Assembly: GCA_052390415.1 (NCBI GenBank)
Contig: JBQTGY010000054.1
Span: 1-25,411 of the forward strand
Source of the DNA: JANNWF01 sp052390415
Lineage (GTDB): Bacteria; Pseudomonadota; Gammaproteobacteria; Xanthomonadales; Xanthomonadaceae
Direction of reading: 5' to 3'
DNA length: 25,411 nt
Each line of letters begins with the position of its first letter. Positions within the stretch are counted from its first letter, which is position 1. The notes beneath the pieces were generated by a model. The model searched no databases, was not told where the DNA came from, and was given only the letters and a program-made list of their open reading frames with translations. The position numbers were made by a program, and so were the translations under genes. This document shows, one piece after another, positions 15,230-23,307 of the stretch.

Positions 15230-15469
15230 TCAGTTCTTGACGTGCGCCTTCACGTAGTCGATCGCCTGCTGCACGCTGGTGATCTTCTCGGCTTCTTCGT
15301 CAGGAATCTCGCACTCGAACTCTTCCTCAAGCGCCATCACCAGCTCAACGGTGTCGAGCGAGTCGGCACCAAGATCGTCGACAAAATTGGCGTTGGGGGT
15401 GACTTCGTCTTCTTTCACGCCAAGCTGTTCGATGACGATTTTCTTGACGCGTTCTTCGATGGTGCTCAT
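15230..15469 (-). CDS. acpP: Acyl carrier protein
   Basis: This 79-residue acidic protein carries growing acyl chains on a phosphopantetheine arm. MSTIEERVKKIVIEQLGVKEDE is followed by DDLGADSLDTVELVMALEEEF with Ser37 as the attachment site, and ITSVQQAIDYVKAH closes the fourth helix, close to E. coli AcpP throughout. The start is ATG 15469 with GGGAGGA at about 9 nt; the frame is open 19 codons further but that part is not ACP-like. It is separated from fabG by about 175 bp, in which a separate acpP promoter is possible since ACP is made in large amounts. In E. coli and Xanthomonas fabF follows directly; here a terminator and 5 kb of other genes do. Confidence 0.97.
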   Translation of the reverse strand: MSTIEERVKKIVIEQLGVKEDEVTPNANFVDDLGADSLDTVELVMALEEEFECEIPDEEAEKITSVQQAIDYVKAHVKN

Positions 15470-15643
15470 TGGGGTTGTTTCCTCCCGGAACCGTGTTGAT
15501 GTGTCGCGGCGCTCTAGCGACCGCATTGAATATCCCGTCGCCAGTGCGTGGATACGAGTCCGCGCCCGCGAACCGGGGCCTAGTTTAGTGGCAAAACTTC
15601 ACTAAGGGGTAACGCTTCCCGCTGGGCTGTTCCGCCAAGCGCA

Positions 15644-16393
15644 TCACGCCATGTACATGCCGCCGTTGACGTGCAGAGTTTCGCCGGTAATGTAGGCGGC
15701 CGCCGGTCCGGCCAGAAACGCCACCGCACGGGCGATGTCGGCAGGTTCGCCCAAGCGGCCCAGCGCGATTCGCCCAAGCAGCGCTGCACGCGCTGCGTCA
15801 GGCATCGCCTTGGTCATGTCGGTATCGATGAACCCTGGCGCGACCACGTTGACGGTAATCCCGCGTGCACCGATTTCCTGCGCCAAGGATTTTGAGAAAC
15901 CGATGATCCCCGCTTTTGCCGCTGCATAGTTGGCTTGTCCCGGATTGCCGGTCAGTCCGATCACCGAAGCGATGCTGATAATGCGGCCGCGACGCGCTTT
16001 CAGCATGCCGCGCAACACGGCGCGTGACGTCCGATACACGCTGGTCAGATTGGTATCCAGAATCGCCTGCCAGTCGTCGTCCTTCATGCGCAACAGCAAC
16101 TGATCGCGGGTGATGCCGGCGTTGTTGACCAAGATCGACGGCGCGCCAATGCCTTTGCTCATGTCATCGATCAGCGCTTCCACCGCCGCCGCATCGGTGA
16201 CATTCAGGGCACGGCCTTCGCCCGCGTGTGCAGCCAGTCGCTCGCCAATGGCCGTCGCGCCGGCCGCGCTGGTGGCGGTGCCAATGACGCGGGCACCCAA
16301 TGATGCGAGTTCGTCAGCAATCGCCGCGCCGATACCACGGCTGGCGCCGGTGACCAAGGCGACCTCTCCTTCGAGCGGCTTCAGCGGATTCAT
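15644..16393 (-). CDS. fabG: 3-oxoacyl-ACP reductase
   Basis: This 249-residue short-chain dehydrogenase reduces 3-oxoacyl-ACP with NADPH in each elongation cycle. It has the cofactor motif TGASRGIG (15-22), VNNAG (89-93), Asn115, Ser143, Tyr156 and Lys160 (the SDR catalytic set), and the family stretch PGQANYAAAKAGIIGFSKSLA followed by VNVVAPGFIDTDMT. The ATG overlaps the fabD stop by 4 bp (ATGA), so the two are translationally coupled. It lies between fabD and acpP, as in most fab clusters, which supports FabG over other SDRs. Confidence 0.95.
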   Translation of the reverse strand: MNPLKPLEGEVALVTGASRGIGAAIADELASLGARVIGTATSAAGATAIGERLAAHAGEGRALNVTDAAAVEALIDDMSKGIGAPSILVNNAGITRDQLLLRMKDDDWQAILDTNLTSVYRTSRAVLRGMLKARRGRIISIASVIGLTGNPGQANYAAAKAGIIGFSKSLAQEIGARGITVNVVAPGFIDTDMTKAMPDAARAALLGRIALGRLGEPADIARAVAFLAGPAAAYITGETLHVNGGMYMA

Positions 16394-17352
16394 GCGGCAC
16401 TCCAGTCATTCAATGCAGATTCGAGATCAGCCGGTGTGCCCAGCGCGCGCACGTCGAGGTTCTTGTCGATGCGCTTGCACAGGCCGCTGAGCACCTTGCC
16501 CGGACCGCACTCGGCGATCCGTGAGCAGCCGGTGGCGGTCAGCGCCAACACACACTCAGTCCAGCGCACGGGCAAGTACAGTTGTTGCTGCAAGGCATCG
16601 CGAATTTCGTCGATGGTCAAGTAAGCAGCTGCTTCCACATTCTGAAAGACCCGAATGCTTGGCAACGTCCAGCGGACGGCTTCCATGGCCTCGCCCAGCT
16701 GCGCCGCGGCTTCTCGCATCAGCGGTGTATGCGAAGGCACACTGACCGGCAATTTGATGGCCTTGCGCACGCCGCGAGCAGCGAGTTCAGCCAGCGCACG
16801 ATCCACTGCAGCGACGTCACCTCCGATCACGATCTGGCCGGGCGAATTGAAGTTGGCAGGCACCACCACGCCATCGCCAGAGACCGCCGCGCAAACCTCG
16901 GCGACCACGGCGTCTTCCGTCCCAAGCACCGCCGCCATCGCGCCTGCTCCCGCCGGTACGGCCGCCTGCATCAGGCGACCGCGTTGGCGCACAAGTCGCG
17001 CGCCGTCGGCGAGGGAAAGCGCTCCTGCGGCAACCAACGCGGCGTACTCGCCCAGACTGTGTCCAGCAAGGAAAGCTGGCGTCGATCCACCTTGTGACAG
17101 CCACACACGCCAGACCGCGATGGCGGCTGCCAACAGTGCCGGCTGGGTAAATTCGGTTTGATTGAGGCGGGCGTCATCGGTGGCGCTGGTGATCGACCAC
17201 AGATCAATGTCCGCGCCTTCCGATGCCTCGGCGAAGGTCGACTGCACCAGAGTCGACGACGCGGCCAACTCGGCCAACATGCCCGGCGACTGTGAACCTT
17301 GCCCAGGAAATACGAACGCGAGTCTGGAATCGATCATGGGTTGAACAGACAC
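16390..17352 (-). CDS. fabD: Malonyl-CoA:ACP transacylase
   Basis: This 320-residue enzyme loads malonyl groups from CoA onto ACP. The sequence shows FVFPGQGSQSPGM, the nucleophile Ser99 in GHSLGEYAAL, Arg in VRQRGRLMQ and the catalytic His208 in VPSHTPLM, followed by a C-terminal GPGKVLSGLCKRID. ATG 17352 was used; a second ATG five codons in (MIDSRLAFV) is equally plausible. It follows fabH after 111 bp and overlaps fabG by 4 bp. Confidence 0.95.
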   Translation of the reverse strand: MSVQPMIDSRLAFVFPGQGSQSPGMLAELAASSTLVQSTFAEASEGADIDLWSITSATDDARLNQTEFTQPALLAAAIAVWRVWLSQGGSTPAFLAGHSLGEYAALVAAGALSLADGARLVRQRGRLMQAAVPAGAGAMAAVLGTEDAVVAEVCAAVSGDGVVVPANFNSPGQIVIGGDVAAVDRALAELAARGVRKAIKLPVSVPSHTPLMREAAAQLGEAMEAVRWTLPSIRVFQNVEAAAYLTIDEIRDALQQQLYLPVRWTECVLALTATGCSRIAECGPGKVLSGLCKRIDKNLDVRALGTPADLESALNDWSAA

Positions 17353-17463
17353 AGGTTAAAGCGGGCGGCGATCATACGTGAACTCGCCGCGAAACCGTCT
17401 GTACGAGGGCGTATCGAAGCCGAATCAGCTTGCACATTGGCAACCGACAGGAATCCCCGCCAA

Positions 17464-18441
17464 TCAATACCGAATCAGCGCCGAGCCCCAGGTAAAGCCG
17501 CCACCGAAGGCTTCCAGCAACAACAATTCGCCGCGCTTGATCTTGCCGGACTGCACCGCAAAATCCAGCGCCAATGGCACCGATGCCGCCGAGGTGTTGC
17601 CATGCTGATCGACCGTGACAATGACCCGATCCATCGACATCGCCAGACGCTTGGCAGTGGCCGTGATGATGCGCAGATTGGCCTGATGTGGAATCAACCA
17701 GTCAATTGCTGACTTGTCCAGCCCATTCGCGGCAAGGGTTTCTTCGACCACCGCATCCAATGTCTTGACGGCTACCTTGAACACTTCGCTACCGGCCATC
17801 AGCACTTTCATGCCGTGGTTCTTTTCGTCCTTGAAGCCGGCCGAAACGCCCACCGGCGTATACAGCAAATGTTTATGGCCGCCATCCGCATGCAAATGGG
17901 TTGACAGGATTCCCGCCTCGCTGTCGGCGCGCAATACCACCGCACCCGCGCCGTCGCCAAACAGCACGCAAGTGTTGCGGTCATCCCAATCGAGCAGACG
18001 CGTCAGCGTCTCTGCACCCACTACCAGGGCCGTGCGTACCGAGCCGCTGCGGATGAACTTGTCGGCGACACCCAACGCGTACATGAAGCCCGAGCAGGCT
18101 GCATTGACGTCGAACGCGGTGCAGCCGTTCGCTCCCAAGCGATGCTGCAGCAGACAGGCGGTGGAAGGAAACACCAGGTCGGGCGTGGTGGTGCCGACGA
18201 CCAACAAGTCGATTTCACGCGCATCAACGCCCGCCGCGGCTAACGCGCGGGTGGCGGCCTCGAAAGCCAGATCGCCGGTGGTTTGGCCTTCTGCGGCAAC
18301 GTGACGCTGACGAATGCCGGTGCGGTCACGGATCCATTCATCGCTGGTATCGACGCTACGCGCCAGCTCGGCGTTGCTAAGCACGCGCTCAGGCAGATAG
18401 CTGCCGGTGCCAATGATGCGGGCGTATGGGCTGGTCGACAT
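17464..18441 (-). CDS. fabH: 3-oxoacyl-ACP synthase III
   Basis: This 325-residue initiating condensing enzyme joins acetyl-CoA and malonyl-ACP to start chains. The triad is complete: Cys116 in NAACSGFMYAL, His252 in LIPHQANLRI and Asn282 in QHGNTSAAS. GTGSYLPERVLSN and GTTTPDLVFPSTACLLQ are typical of FabH. ATG 18441 has CGGAG at 7 nt. The gene follows rpmF after about 180 bp containing a hairpin, so fabH may begin its own transcript. The usual E. coli neighbour plsX is missing. Confidence 0.95.
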   Translation of the reverse strand: MSTSPYARIIGTGSYLPERVLSNAELARSVDTSDEWIRDRTGIRQRHVAAEGQTTGDLAFEAATRALAAAGVDAREIDLLVVGTTTPDLVFPSTACLLQHRLGANGCTAFDVNAACSGFMYALGVADKFIRSGSVRTALVVGAETLTRLLDWDDRNTCVLFGDGAGAVVLRADSEAGILSTHLHADGGHKHLLYTPVGVSAGFKDEKNHGMKVLMAGSEVFKVAVKTLDAVVEETLAANGLDKSAIDWLIPHQANLRIITATAKRLAMSMDRVIVTVDQHGNTSAASVPLALDFAVQSGKIKRGELLLLEAFGGGFTWGSALIRY

Positions 18442-18548
18442 GCAGTCTCCGTCTGCGGCAGCGGGTCAGAATGACCGCAAGGATGCGTCATCGGCATCGC
18501 GGCCGCCATGACCAAAATCATCTGCATTTCAATTCAGCAGCAACGCAA

Positions 18549-18569
18549 ACGGCGGGCATTGCCCGCCGT
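18549..18569 (-). terminator. Hairpin between rpmF and fabH
   Basis: ACGGCGGGC-AAT-GCCCGCCGT (read leftward) is a perfect 9-bp stem followed by TTTGCG. It is a likely partial terminator or attenuator after rpmF, separating ribosomal protein from fatty acid gene expression. Confidence 0.6.
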
Positions 18570-18621
18570 CACGTTGTTATTTCTCCCTCGCGCTCAGCAG
18601 ATCGTGCTGGGCGAGACGGGC

Positions 18622-18816
18622 TTATTCCTGGTCAGCCACCGGGTTGCTGGTCGCAATCACCTTCTTGCCACGGTAGTAGCCGTCTTTGGTGACGTGGTGG
18701 CGGAGATGCGTCTCACCCGAGGTCGGGTCGGTCGACAGCTGCTTGGCCGACAGGGCATCGTGTGAACGACGCTGACCGCGGCGGGACGGGGTGACGCGGG
18801 ATTTCTGAACTGCCAT
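18622..18816 (-). CDS. rpmF: 50S ribosomal protein L32
   Basis: This 64-residue basic protein begins MAVQKSRVTPSRRGQRRSHD and continues LSAKQLSTDPTSGETHLRHH to YYRGKKVI, the L32 pattern. The cysteine-free form lacks the zinc knuckle present in some bacteria. ATG 18816 has a GGAG at about 7 nt. The frame stays open 57 codons upstream without resemblance to any protein. It follows yceD after 194 bp, in the conserved yceD-rpmF pair. Confidence 0.95.
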   Translation of the reverse strand: MAVQKSRVTPSRRGQRRSHDALSAKQLSTDPTSGETHLRHHVTKDGYYRGKKVIATSNPVADQE

Positions 18817-19010
18817 GACTTCTACTCCGTACGTGACTTGGAAACGGTCTGACGACACCCACCGCGGGCGGGTCATCCCTGGCACAAGCGAGCGACCTGC
18901 CCACGTGCGCTTGCTGCTTTTACCACCCACGCGGCCGCTAGCGGCACGCCCAAGCAGTGAATACTTGTTTCTCGTCAATCCGTCCAACTTGCGACGGTAT
19001 GCAGACGCTC

Positions 19011-19532
19011 TTACCTTTTGCTCGGTTTGAAGCTCGCCAGCGCCGCAAACGGATTGGGCTGACCCACTTCCTCTCGCTCAACCTCTTCGGCACCGACTTC
19101 CAGCTCGACGGGTTCGGTTCCAGGGCGCGCCGGCAACACCGGCAACGCCAATATCAACTCATCTTCCAACAAGTCCAGCAAACGCATCATGCCGTTGTCA
19201 GCCACCAACACCGGCTCAACTTCCGGCAGCAACGCGGCTTCATCCGCTTCGTCGCGAATCAATCCGAGCATCTGGTCGATCGCAACCGGGTGCAGGAACC
19301 GTTCAAGTGAACGCTCGCAGAGCAATGGCAACTGCGCAGTAGCGATCACTCTCGCGCTCGCCTGTGAACTCGCATCGCGCGAAAACTCGATCCGGAATTC
19401 GCAGCGACCCTCGCCGTCGGTGAGACTGGGCAGCAGCCGCGTCAGCCGCGCCAATTCGACATGACCTTCGTAGACTCGCCCGGCGCCCGCAGCACGCCAA
19501 ACATCAATCGACTCGGGCAGGCCAGCGGACAT
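19011..19532 (-). CDS. yceD: YceD family protein (DUF177), 23S rRNA accumulation protein
   Basis: This 173-residue protein precedes rpmF, the conserved place of YceD, a family linked to 23S rRNA accumulation. It opens MSAGLPESIDVWRAAGAGRVYEGHVELARLTRLLP, has the central CEFRIEFSRD segment and an acidic DLLEDELILALPVLP part, and ends QPNPFAALASFKPSKR, the typical YceD C-terminus. The family in some bacteria and plants carries CxxC pairs; only two isolated cysteines are seen here. ATG 19532 was chosen from the family N-terminus; its Shine-Dalgarno is weak and the frame is open further upstream. It is divergent from the gene at 19673. Confidence 0.85.
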   Translation of the reverse strand: MSAGLPESIDVWRAAGAGRVYEGHVELARLTRLLPSLTDGEGRCEFRIEFSRDASSQASARVIATAQLPLLCERSLERFLHPVAIDQMLGLIRDEADEAALLPEVEPVLVADNGMMRLLDLLEDELILALPVLPARPGTEPVELEVGAEEVEREEVGQPNPFAALASFKPSKR

Positions 19533-19672
19533 AAGCCGCGAATCATAGAGCCATGACAAGGTGTCGGTCAATTGGCAGCGCACACTGTCCGGAAAACGGG
19601 GCGATTTACCGCCGCCGCCACATGGCTCAGACTCGGCAGCGGCATTGCGCAAGACTGGGAGCTTGAAGACGC

Positions 19673-20173
19673 GTGTTTCAACCGACCGACTACCTCGTAT
19701 TTGTTTGCGCAGGCATGGTGCTCGCGGTGCTTTGCGTATGGGTCTACCAGAACAAGATGCGGCGGCGCACCGACCTGCTCGAGCAACTGCTCGACGGAGC
19801 TGACGCGCTGGAGGCTGCCTTGCAGTCGACGCGCAAGCGCATGAGTGCCATGAAGAGTGTCGTCGAACGCGTACCTTCGGATATTGCCGCCGTCGCGCAA
19901 GCGTCGCTGGATGCAGATGCCCCGGTGCAACAGGCCCTGCGCAATGTGCTGGAGCATCGGATGTGGATCGCCAAGAGCGCGCAGACCGCGACCTTGACCG
20001 AACTGCAAACGGCACTGGCTGCCATCCAGCGCTCGCGCGCGCAGATCGAGACTCGCCTGCACCAGTTGGAAAATGCAGGCGCCGAGTTGGCGGAAGTCAC
20101 TCGCGGCGCACTCGAACAGGAGGCGCGCGAGCCAGCGTCCTTGCGTCGGAAAGTCGCTGACCGAGGCGACTAG
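19673..20173 (+). CDS. Membrane-anchored helical protein of unknown function
   Basis: This 166-residue protein starts with GTG. Residues 7-25 (YLVFVCAGMVLAVLCVWVY) form one transmembrane helix, followed by a basic stop-transfer QNKMRRR and about 135 residues that are almost entirely helical and rich in Ala, Leu, Glu and Arg, with heptad-like spacing near residues 95-150 (a probable coiled coil). The topology is like that of LemA proteins (N-terminal anchor plus a helical bundle), but no LemA motif was recognised, so no family is claimed. A GGGAG lies about 11 nt before the GTG, which is rather far. It is divergent from yceD and convergent with the glycosyltransferase gene. Confidence 0.6.
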   Translation: MFQPTDYLVFVCAGMVLAVLCVWVYQNKMRRRTDLLEQLLDGADALEAALQSTRKRMSAMKSVVERVPSDIAAVAQASLDADAPVQQALRNVLEHRMWIAKSAQTATLTELQTALAAIQRSRAQIETRLHQLENAGAELAEVTRGALEQEAREPASLRRKVADRGD

Positions 20174-20377
20174 TGGGCTGTAACGGATGAAGCGGAAGTG
20201 GGATCGCGACGGGATGGGCGTGCTGGACGCCGCTCCGGAGCGAGGCCAATAGCCAAAGCGATTGGCGGAGTGAGGAGCAAGTCCAGCGCGGCCAGACCGA
20301 GCGAGCTACTTTCGATTTGTCCGTTGCAGTGCACTAGTCTGCGCTGGTGCGCAGCGTCCGTCAGCCGCACTGCGCAG
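20174..20377. other. Intergenic region between convergent genes
   Basis: 204 bp between the 19673 gene and the glycosyltransferase gene. It contains the palindrome CGCTCCGGAGCG near 20229-20240 but no convincing terminator or gene. Confidence 0.4.
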
Positions 20378-22270
20378 TCAGTCACCCGCTGGCAGCGGCC
20401 GCCACTCCACCTGCACATTGGCGATGACGGAGCGCACGCCATCCAAACCTTCAGCTTCGATCTCCAACCAATAAACACCTGCCGGCAATGCAGGCACGAT
20501 GCGCCCTCGAAAACCAACGAGAGGATGTCGCGGATCGTCGGAGCCGGGAAACATCTGCTGGATCGCTGGCGAGTGCAGCCGGTAATCGAGCTCACCCAGC
20601 GTCAGTCCATCCAATCGCATCCGCACCGCAGCAAGTCCCACGCGGTCACGAATTGCCCACCCTTCGACGTCAATGTGACCGACATTTGCGGCGCCAGCAG
20701 CAGGCTTCGCCAAGTAGCCAACCGCCGGCGGCACGCAGCTGCGGGCCGAGTCAATCGCTTGAAAGTAACCGATCAAACGTTTGCGGCCATGATCGACACT
20801 CACATCAAACAGCGGCTGCGCGGCTGGAAACCGCGTACAAAGCCGCCGAAACCAGGCCGGACGCTGCCGCAGGCGGGTTGCGCTTTCTTCCAAGACCACC
20901 AGCACCGGATGCGTGTGTGCCGCGATCAAGGCCTGCTGCTCGGCAAGCTGCATGCGCATCAATTCGCCTTGGCGGCCATGCTTGACGTTGAGCGGATGAT
21001 CGAGGCTGAAAACGCGACGTTGATCCTGCAATCCGAAGCCCAGCTCGGCCGCCAACGTGAAGTGATCGGCGATCACCACCGTGTCAGCGGGCAGCGCTTC
21101 CAGCGCGCGTTGGACGTATTCACCCGCCTGCCGCCAGCCAGTGAATCCATGCAGGTAAGCCGGACCGGAGGCAAGGCGCTGCGGCGCTTGCGCCAAGGTC
21201 AGCAGAATCACGAACAGCCCTCCCAGCGCCATCGCGGCCAATCCAATCGCGGCAGGAAGCAGCTTGTGCAGGCGCGTTTTTGCATCGGCCAATGCCGTTG
21301 GCACCAAGGTCGCCGCGATCAGCAATGCCGGCATGGGCCAATGCAGTCGGCTGCGCTCCGTATCGACAAATGGGCCAAGCAGCAGATAACAAGCCAGGAT
21401 GCAGAAGCCGATGCCGGCGACCAAGCTCACATCTGCCCGACGTGAGCGTCGTATCCCCAGCCACAAACAAAACACCAGGACCGCAAACAATACCGGGGTG
21501 GCCAACAGCGCCTGCAACAGCAAGTCGAACACGGCTTCAGGTTGAAAGCGCCACGGATGACGGTCAACAAATTGAAATGCAAAGCCGTTGCCTGCTTCAG
21601 CAAACTGATGCCACAGCAATGGAGCCAGGCCGATGGCTGAGCCGATGGATCCGGCAATCCAAAGCGGTGGCCGTCGCAGCAGCTGTCGACCCCCTGGATG
21701 GATCAGAAGACACAGCCCTGCGGCGGCGAATGGCACCGCAAATCGGTAATGACTCAGCCACCCCAACACGATACCCAGGGCCAACCAGCCAGCGCCGACG
21801 GATCGCGAAGTGGGCTGCTCTGATGCGCGCATCAAACGGGCCAAACCATCCACACACAGCAACACCGCCAGCGTCAGTGGTACATCGGGCAAGGCGAGCA
21901 AGCCATTGAAGGCGAACAACGGCAAGCACAGTGCCAACAGTCCGCTCATCCATGCATCGGCTGGCCTTCCCATCGAAGCCGCAATGCGCATCAGCAGGAC
22001 AACCGTCAGCAAGGCCAGCATCACAAAAGGCAACCGCACCGCCCACTCGCGGTGACCACCAAGCAAGGTCCCAGCGCGGATCAGCCACGCCGTGAGGCCG
22101 GGTACGTCGTCATGGGCAAGTGCCAAATGACGGCTTTCCAGCCAATAGAACGCTTCATCGCCAAATAGCGGTAACTGCGTTGCCAGATACAGCTTGGCGA
22201 TCAGCAGGCCGACGAACAGGCCGCCAAAGGCGCGCGCAGTTGGGGTGTTCAAGCCGAAGGAAGGCAGCAA
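20378..22270 (-). CDS. ArnT-like GT-C glycosyltransferase (PMT_2 / family 39-83) with a C-terminal extra domain
   Basis: This 630-residue polytopic inner-membrane protein should transfer sugars from polyprenyl phosphate donors to a periplasmic acceptor. The first periplasmic loop has the GT-C catalytic pattern FGDEAFYWLESRHL (Asp38-Glu39), followed by HDDVPGLTAWLIR, and ALPDVPLTLAVL is like ArnT/PMT. About ten hydrophobic helices fill residues 15-350. Residues from about 513 form a soluble domain: VEGWAIRDRVGLAAVRMRLDG, GFRGRIVPALPAGVYWLEIEAEGLDG, a beta-sandwich-like pattern with GWA at its start. No arn, O-antigen or pilin gene is near, so the acceptor is unknown. The start is TTG 22270 with AGAGAG at about 8 nt; no ATG lies before the first helix, so this start is likely but unproven. 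Confidence 0.85.
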   Translation of the reverse strand: MLPSFGLNTPTARAFGGLFVGLLIAKLYLATQLPLFGDEAFYWLESRHLALAHDDVPGLTAWLIRAGTLLGGHREWAVRLPFVMLALLTVVLLMRIAASMGRPADAWMSGLLALCLPLFAFNGLLALPDVPLTLAVLLCVDGLARLMRASEQPTSRSVGAGWLALGIVLGWLSHYRFAVPFAAAGLCLLIHPGGRQLLRRPPLWIAGSIGSAIGLAPLLWHQFAEAGNGFAFQFVDRHPWRFQPEAVFDLLLQALLATPVLFAVLVFCLWLGIRRSRRADVSLVAGIGFCILACYLLLGPFVDTERSRLHWPMPALLIAATLVPTALADAKTRLHKLLPAAIGLAAMALGGLFVILLTLAQAPQRLASGPAYLHGFTGWRQAGEYVQRALEALPADTVVIADHFTLAAELGFGLQDQRRVFSLDHPLNVKHGRQGELMRMQLAEQQALIAAHTHPVLVVLEESATRLRQRPAWFRRLCTRFPAAQPLFDVSVDHGRKRLIGYFQAIDSARSCVPPAVGYLAKPAAGAANVGHIDVEGWAIRDRVGLAAVRMRLDGLTLGELDYRLHSPAIQQMFPGSDDPRHPLVGFRGRIVPALPAGVYWLEIEAEGLDGVRSVIANVQVEWRPLPAGD

Positions 22271-22345
22271 GCGTTCGCTCTCTTCACAATGTTGTCCTCA
22301 CCGAGTCGCGGCTACACTTGGGTCAACTAAAACGGAGTCGCAACG

Positions 22346-23299
22346 ATGCCGGCATCTGACGGACACGCTTCGATGCTACCGCAGGTGCAGCACGATGCTT
22401 TGCGCGCAGCGGTGGCGCAAGTCAATCAACTGGTTCTGGGCAAGCCTCGCGAAGTTGACCTGGCCTTTGTCGCGTTGCTCTCGGGCGGGCACTTGTTGAT
22501 CGAGGATCTGCCCGGCCTCGGCAAGACCACGCTGGCGCGCGCATTCGCCGCCACCTTGGGCCTGGGATTCCAGCGCACTCAATTCACCGCCGACCTGTTG
22601 CCCTCTGACATCCTTGGCGTATCCATCTACGAGCAGGAGTCGCATCAGTTCCGTTTTCATCCGGGGCCGATATTCACCCAATTGCTGCTCGCTGATGAGA
22701 TCAACCGCGCACCACCGCGAACGCAAAGCGCGTTGCTGGAAGCAATGGCCGAAAATCAGGTCACCATTGACGGTCAGTGTCATGCGCTGCCTTCGCCGTT
22801 CTTCGTGATCGCCACCCAGAACCCGGTCGATCTGGCCGGCACGTTTCCGCTACCGGATTCGCAGCTGGATCGTTTTTTGCTGCGCATCGCGCTCGGCTAC
22901 CCGGACGCCGCGTCCGAGCGGCGCATGTTGGCGGGCGATGATCGCCAGGTTCTGATCGCACGCGCGCGGCCATTGCTCAGCGCCGATGACGTGCTGGCCT
23001 TGCGTGCCGCCGTCGTGCGAATTCACGCCAGCGATGCCTTGATCGGCTATGTGCAAGCGCTGATCGCCGCCAGTCGTAGTGACGGCCGAGTCAAGATCGG
23101 ATTGTCTCCCCGCGCGGGCCTTGCCCTGTTGCGCGCTGCTCGCGCACTCACCCTGCTGCGGGGCGGCGAGTTTGTGCTGCCGGAAACGGTGCAAGCGGTG
23201 TTTGCGGAAGTCGCTGCGCACCGCCTGGTGCCTGCGGGTGAGCGCATTGATCGCGCCGGGCTGGCCAAACAGATCCTCGAATCCGTGCCCGTGCCCTGA
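22346..23299 (+). CDS. MoxR family AAA+ ATPase
   Basis: This 317-residue AAA+ protein probably acts as a chaperone or metal-insertion factor with the DUF58 protein encoded next to it. It shows Walker A PGLGKTT (56-62), FTADLLPSDILG, Walker B LLLADEINR (113-121), APPRTQSALLEAM, sensor 1 ATQNP (156-160) and FPLPDSQLDRFLLR, all standard for MoxR. The C-terminal lid carries SPRAGLALLRAARALT. ATG 22346 has CGGAG at 8 nt. A possible -10 TACACT lies at 22313-22318, but no good -35 with standard spacing was found. The DUF58 gene follows after 8 bp. Confidence 0.93.
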   Translation: MPASDGHASMLPQVQHDALRAAVAQVNQLVLGKPREVDLAFVALLSGGHLLIEDLPGLGKTTLARAFAATLGLGFQRTQFTADLLPSDILGVSIYEQESHQFRFHPGPIFTQLLLADEINRAPPRTQSALLEAMAENQVTIDGQCHALPSPFFVIATQNPVDLAGTFPLPDSQLDRFLLRIALGYPDAASERRMLAGDDRQVLIARARPLLSADDVLALRAAVVRIHASDALIGYVQALIAASRSDGRVKIGLSPRAGLALLRAARALTLLRGGEFVLPETVQAVFAEVAAHRLVPAGERIDRAGLAKQILESVPVP

Positions 23300-23307
23300 G
23301 CCGGACG

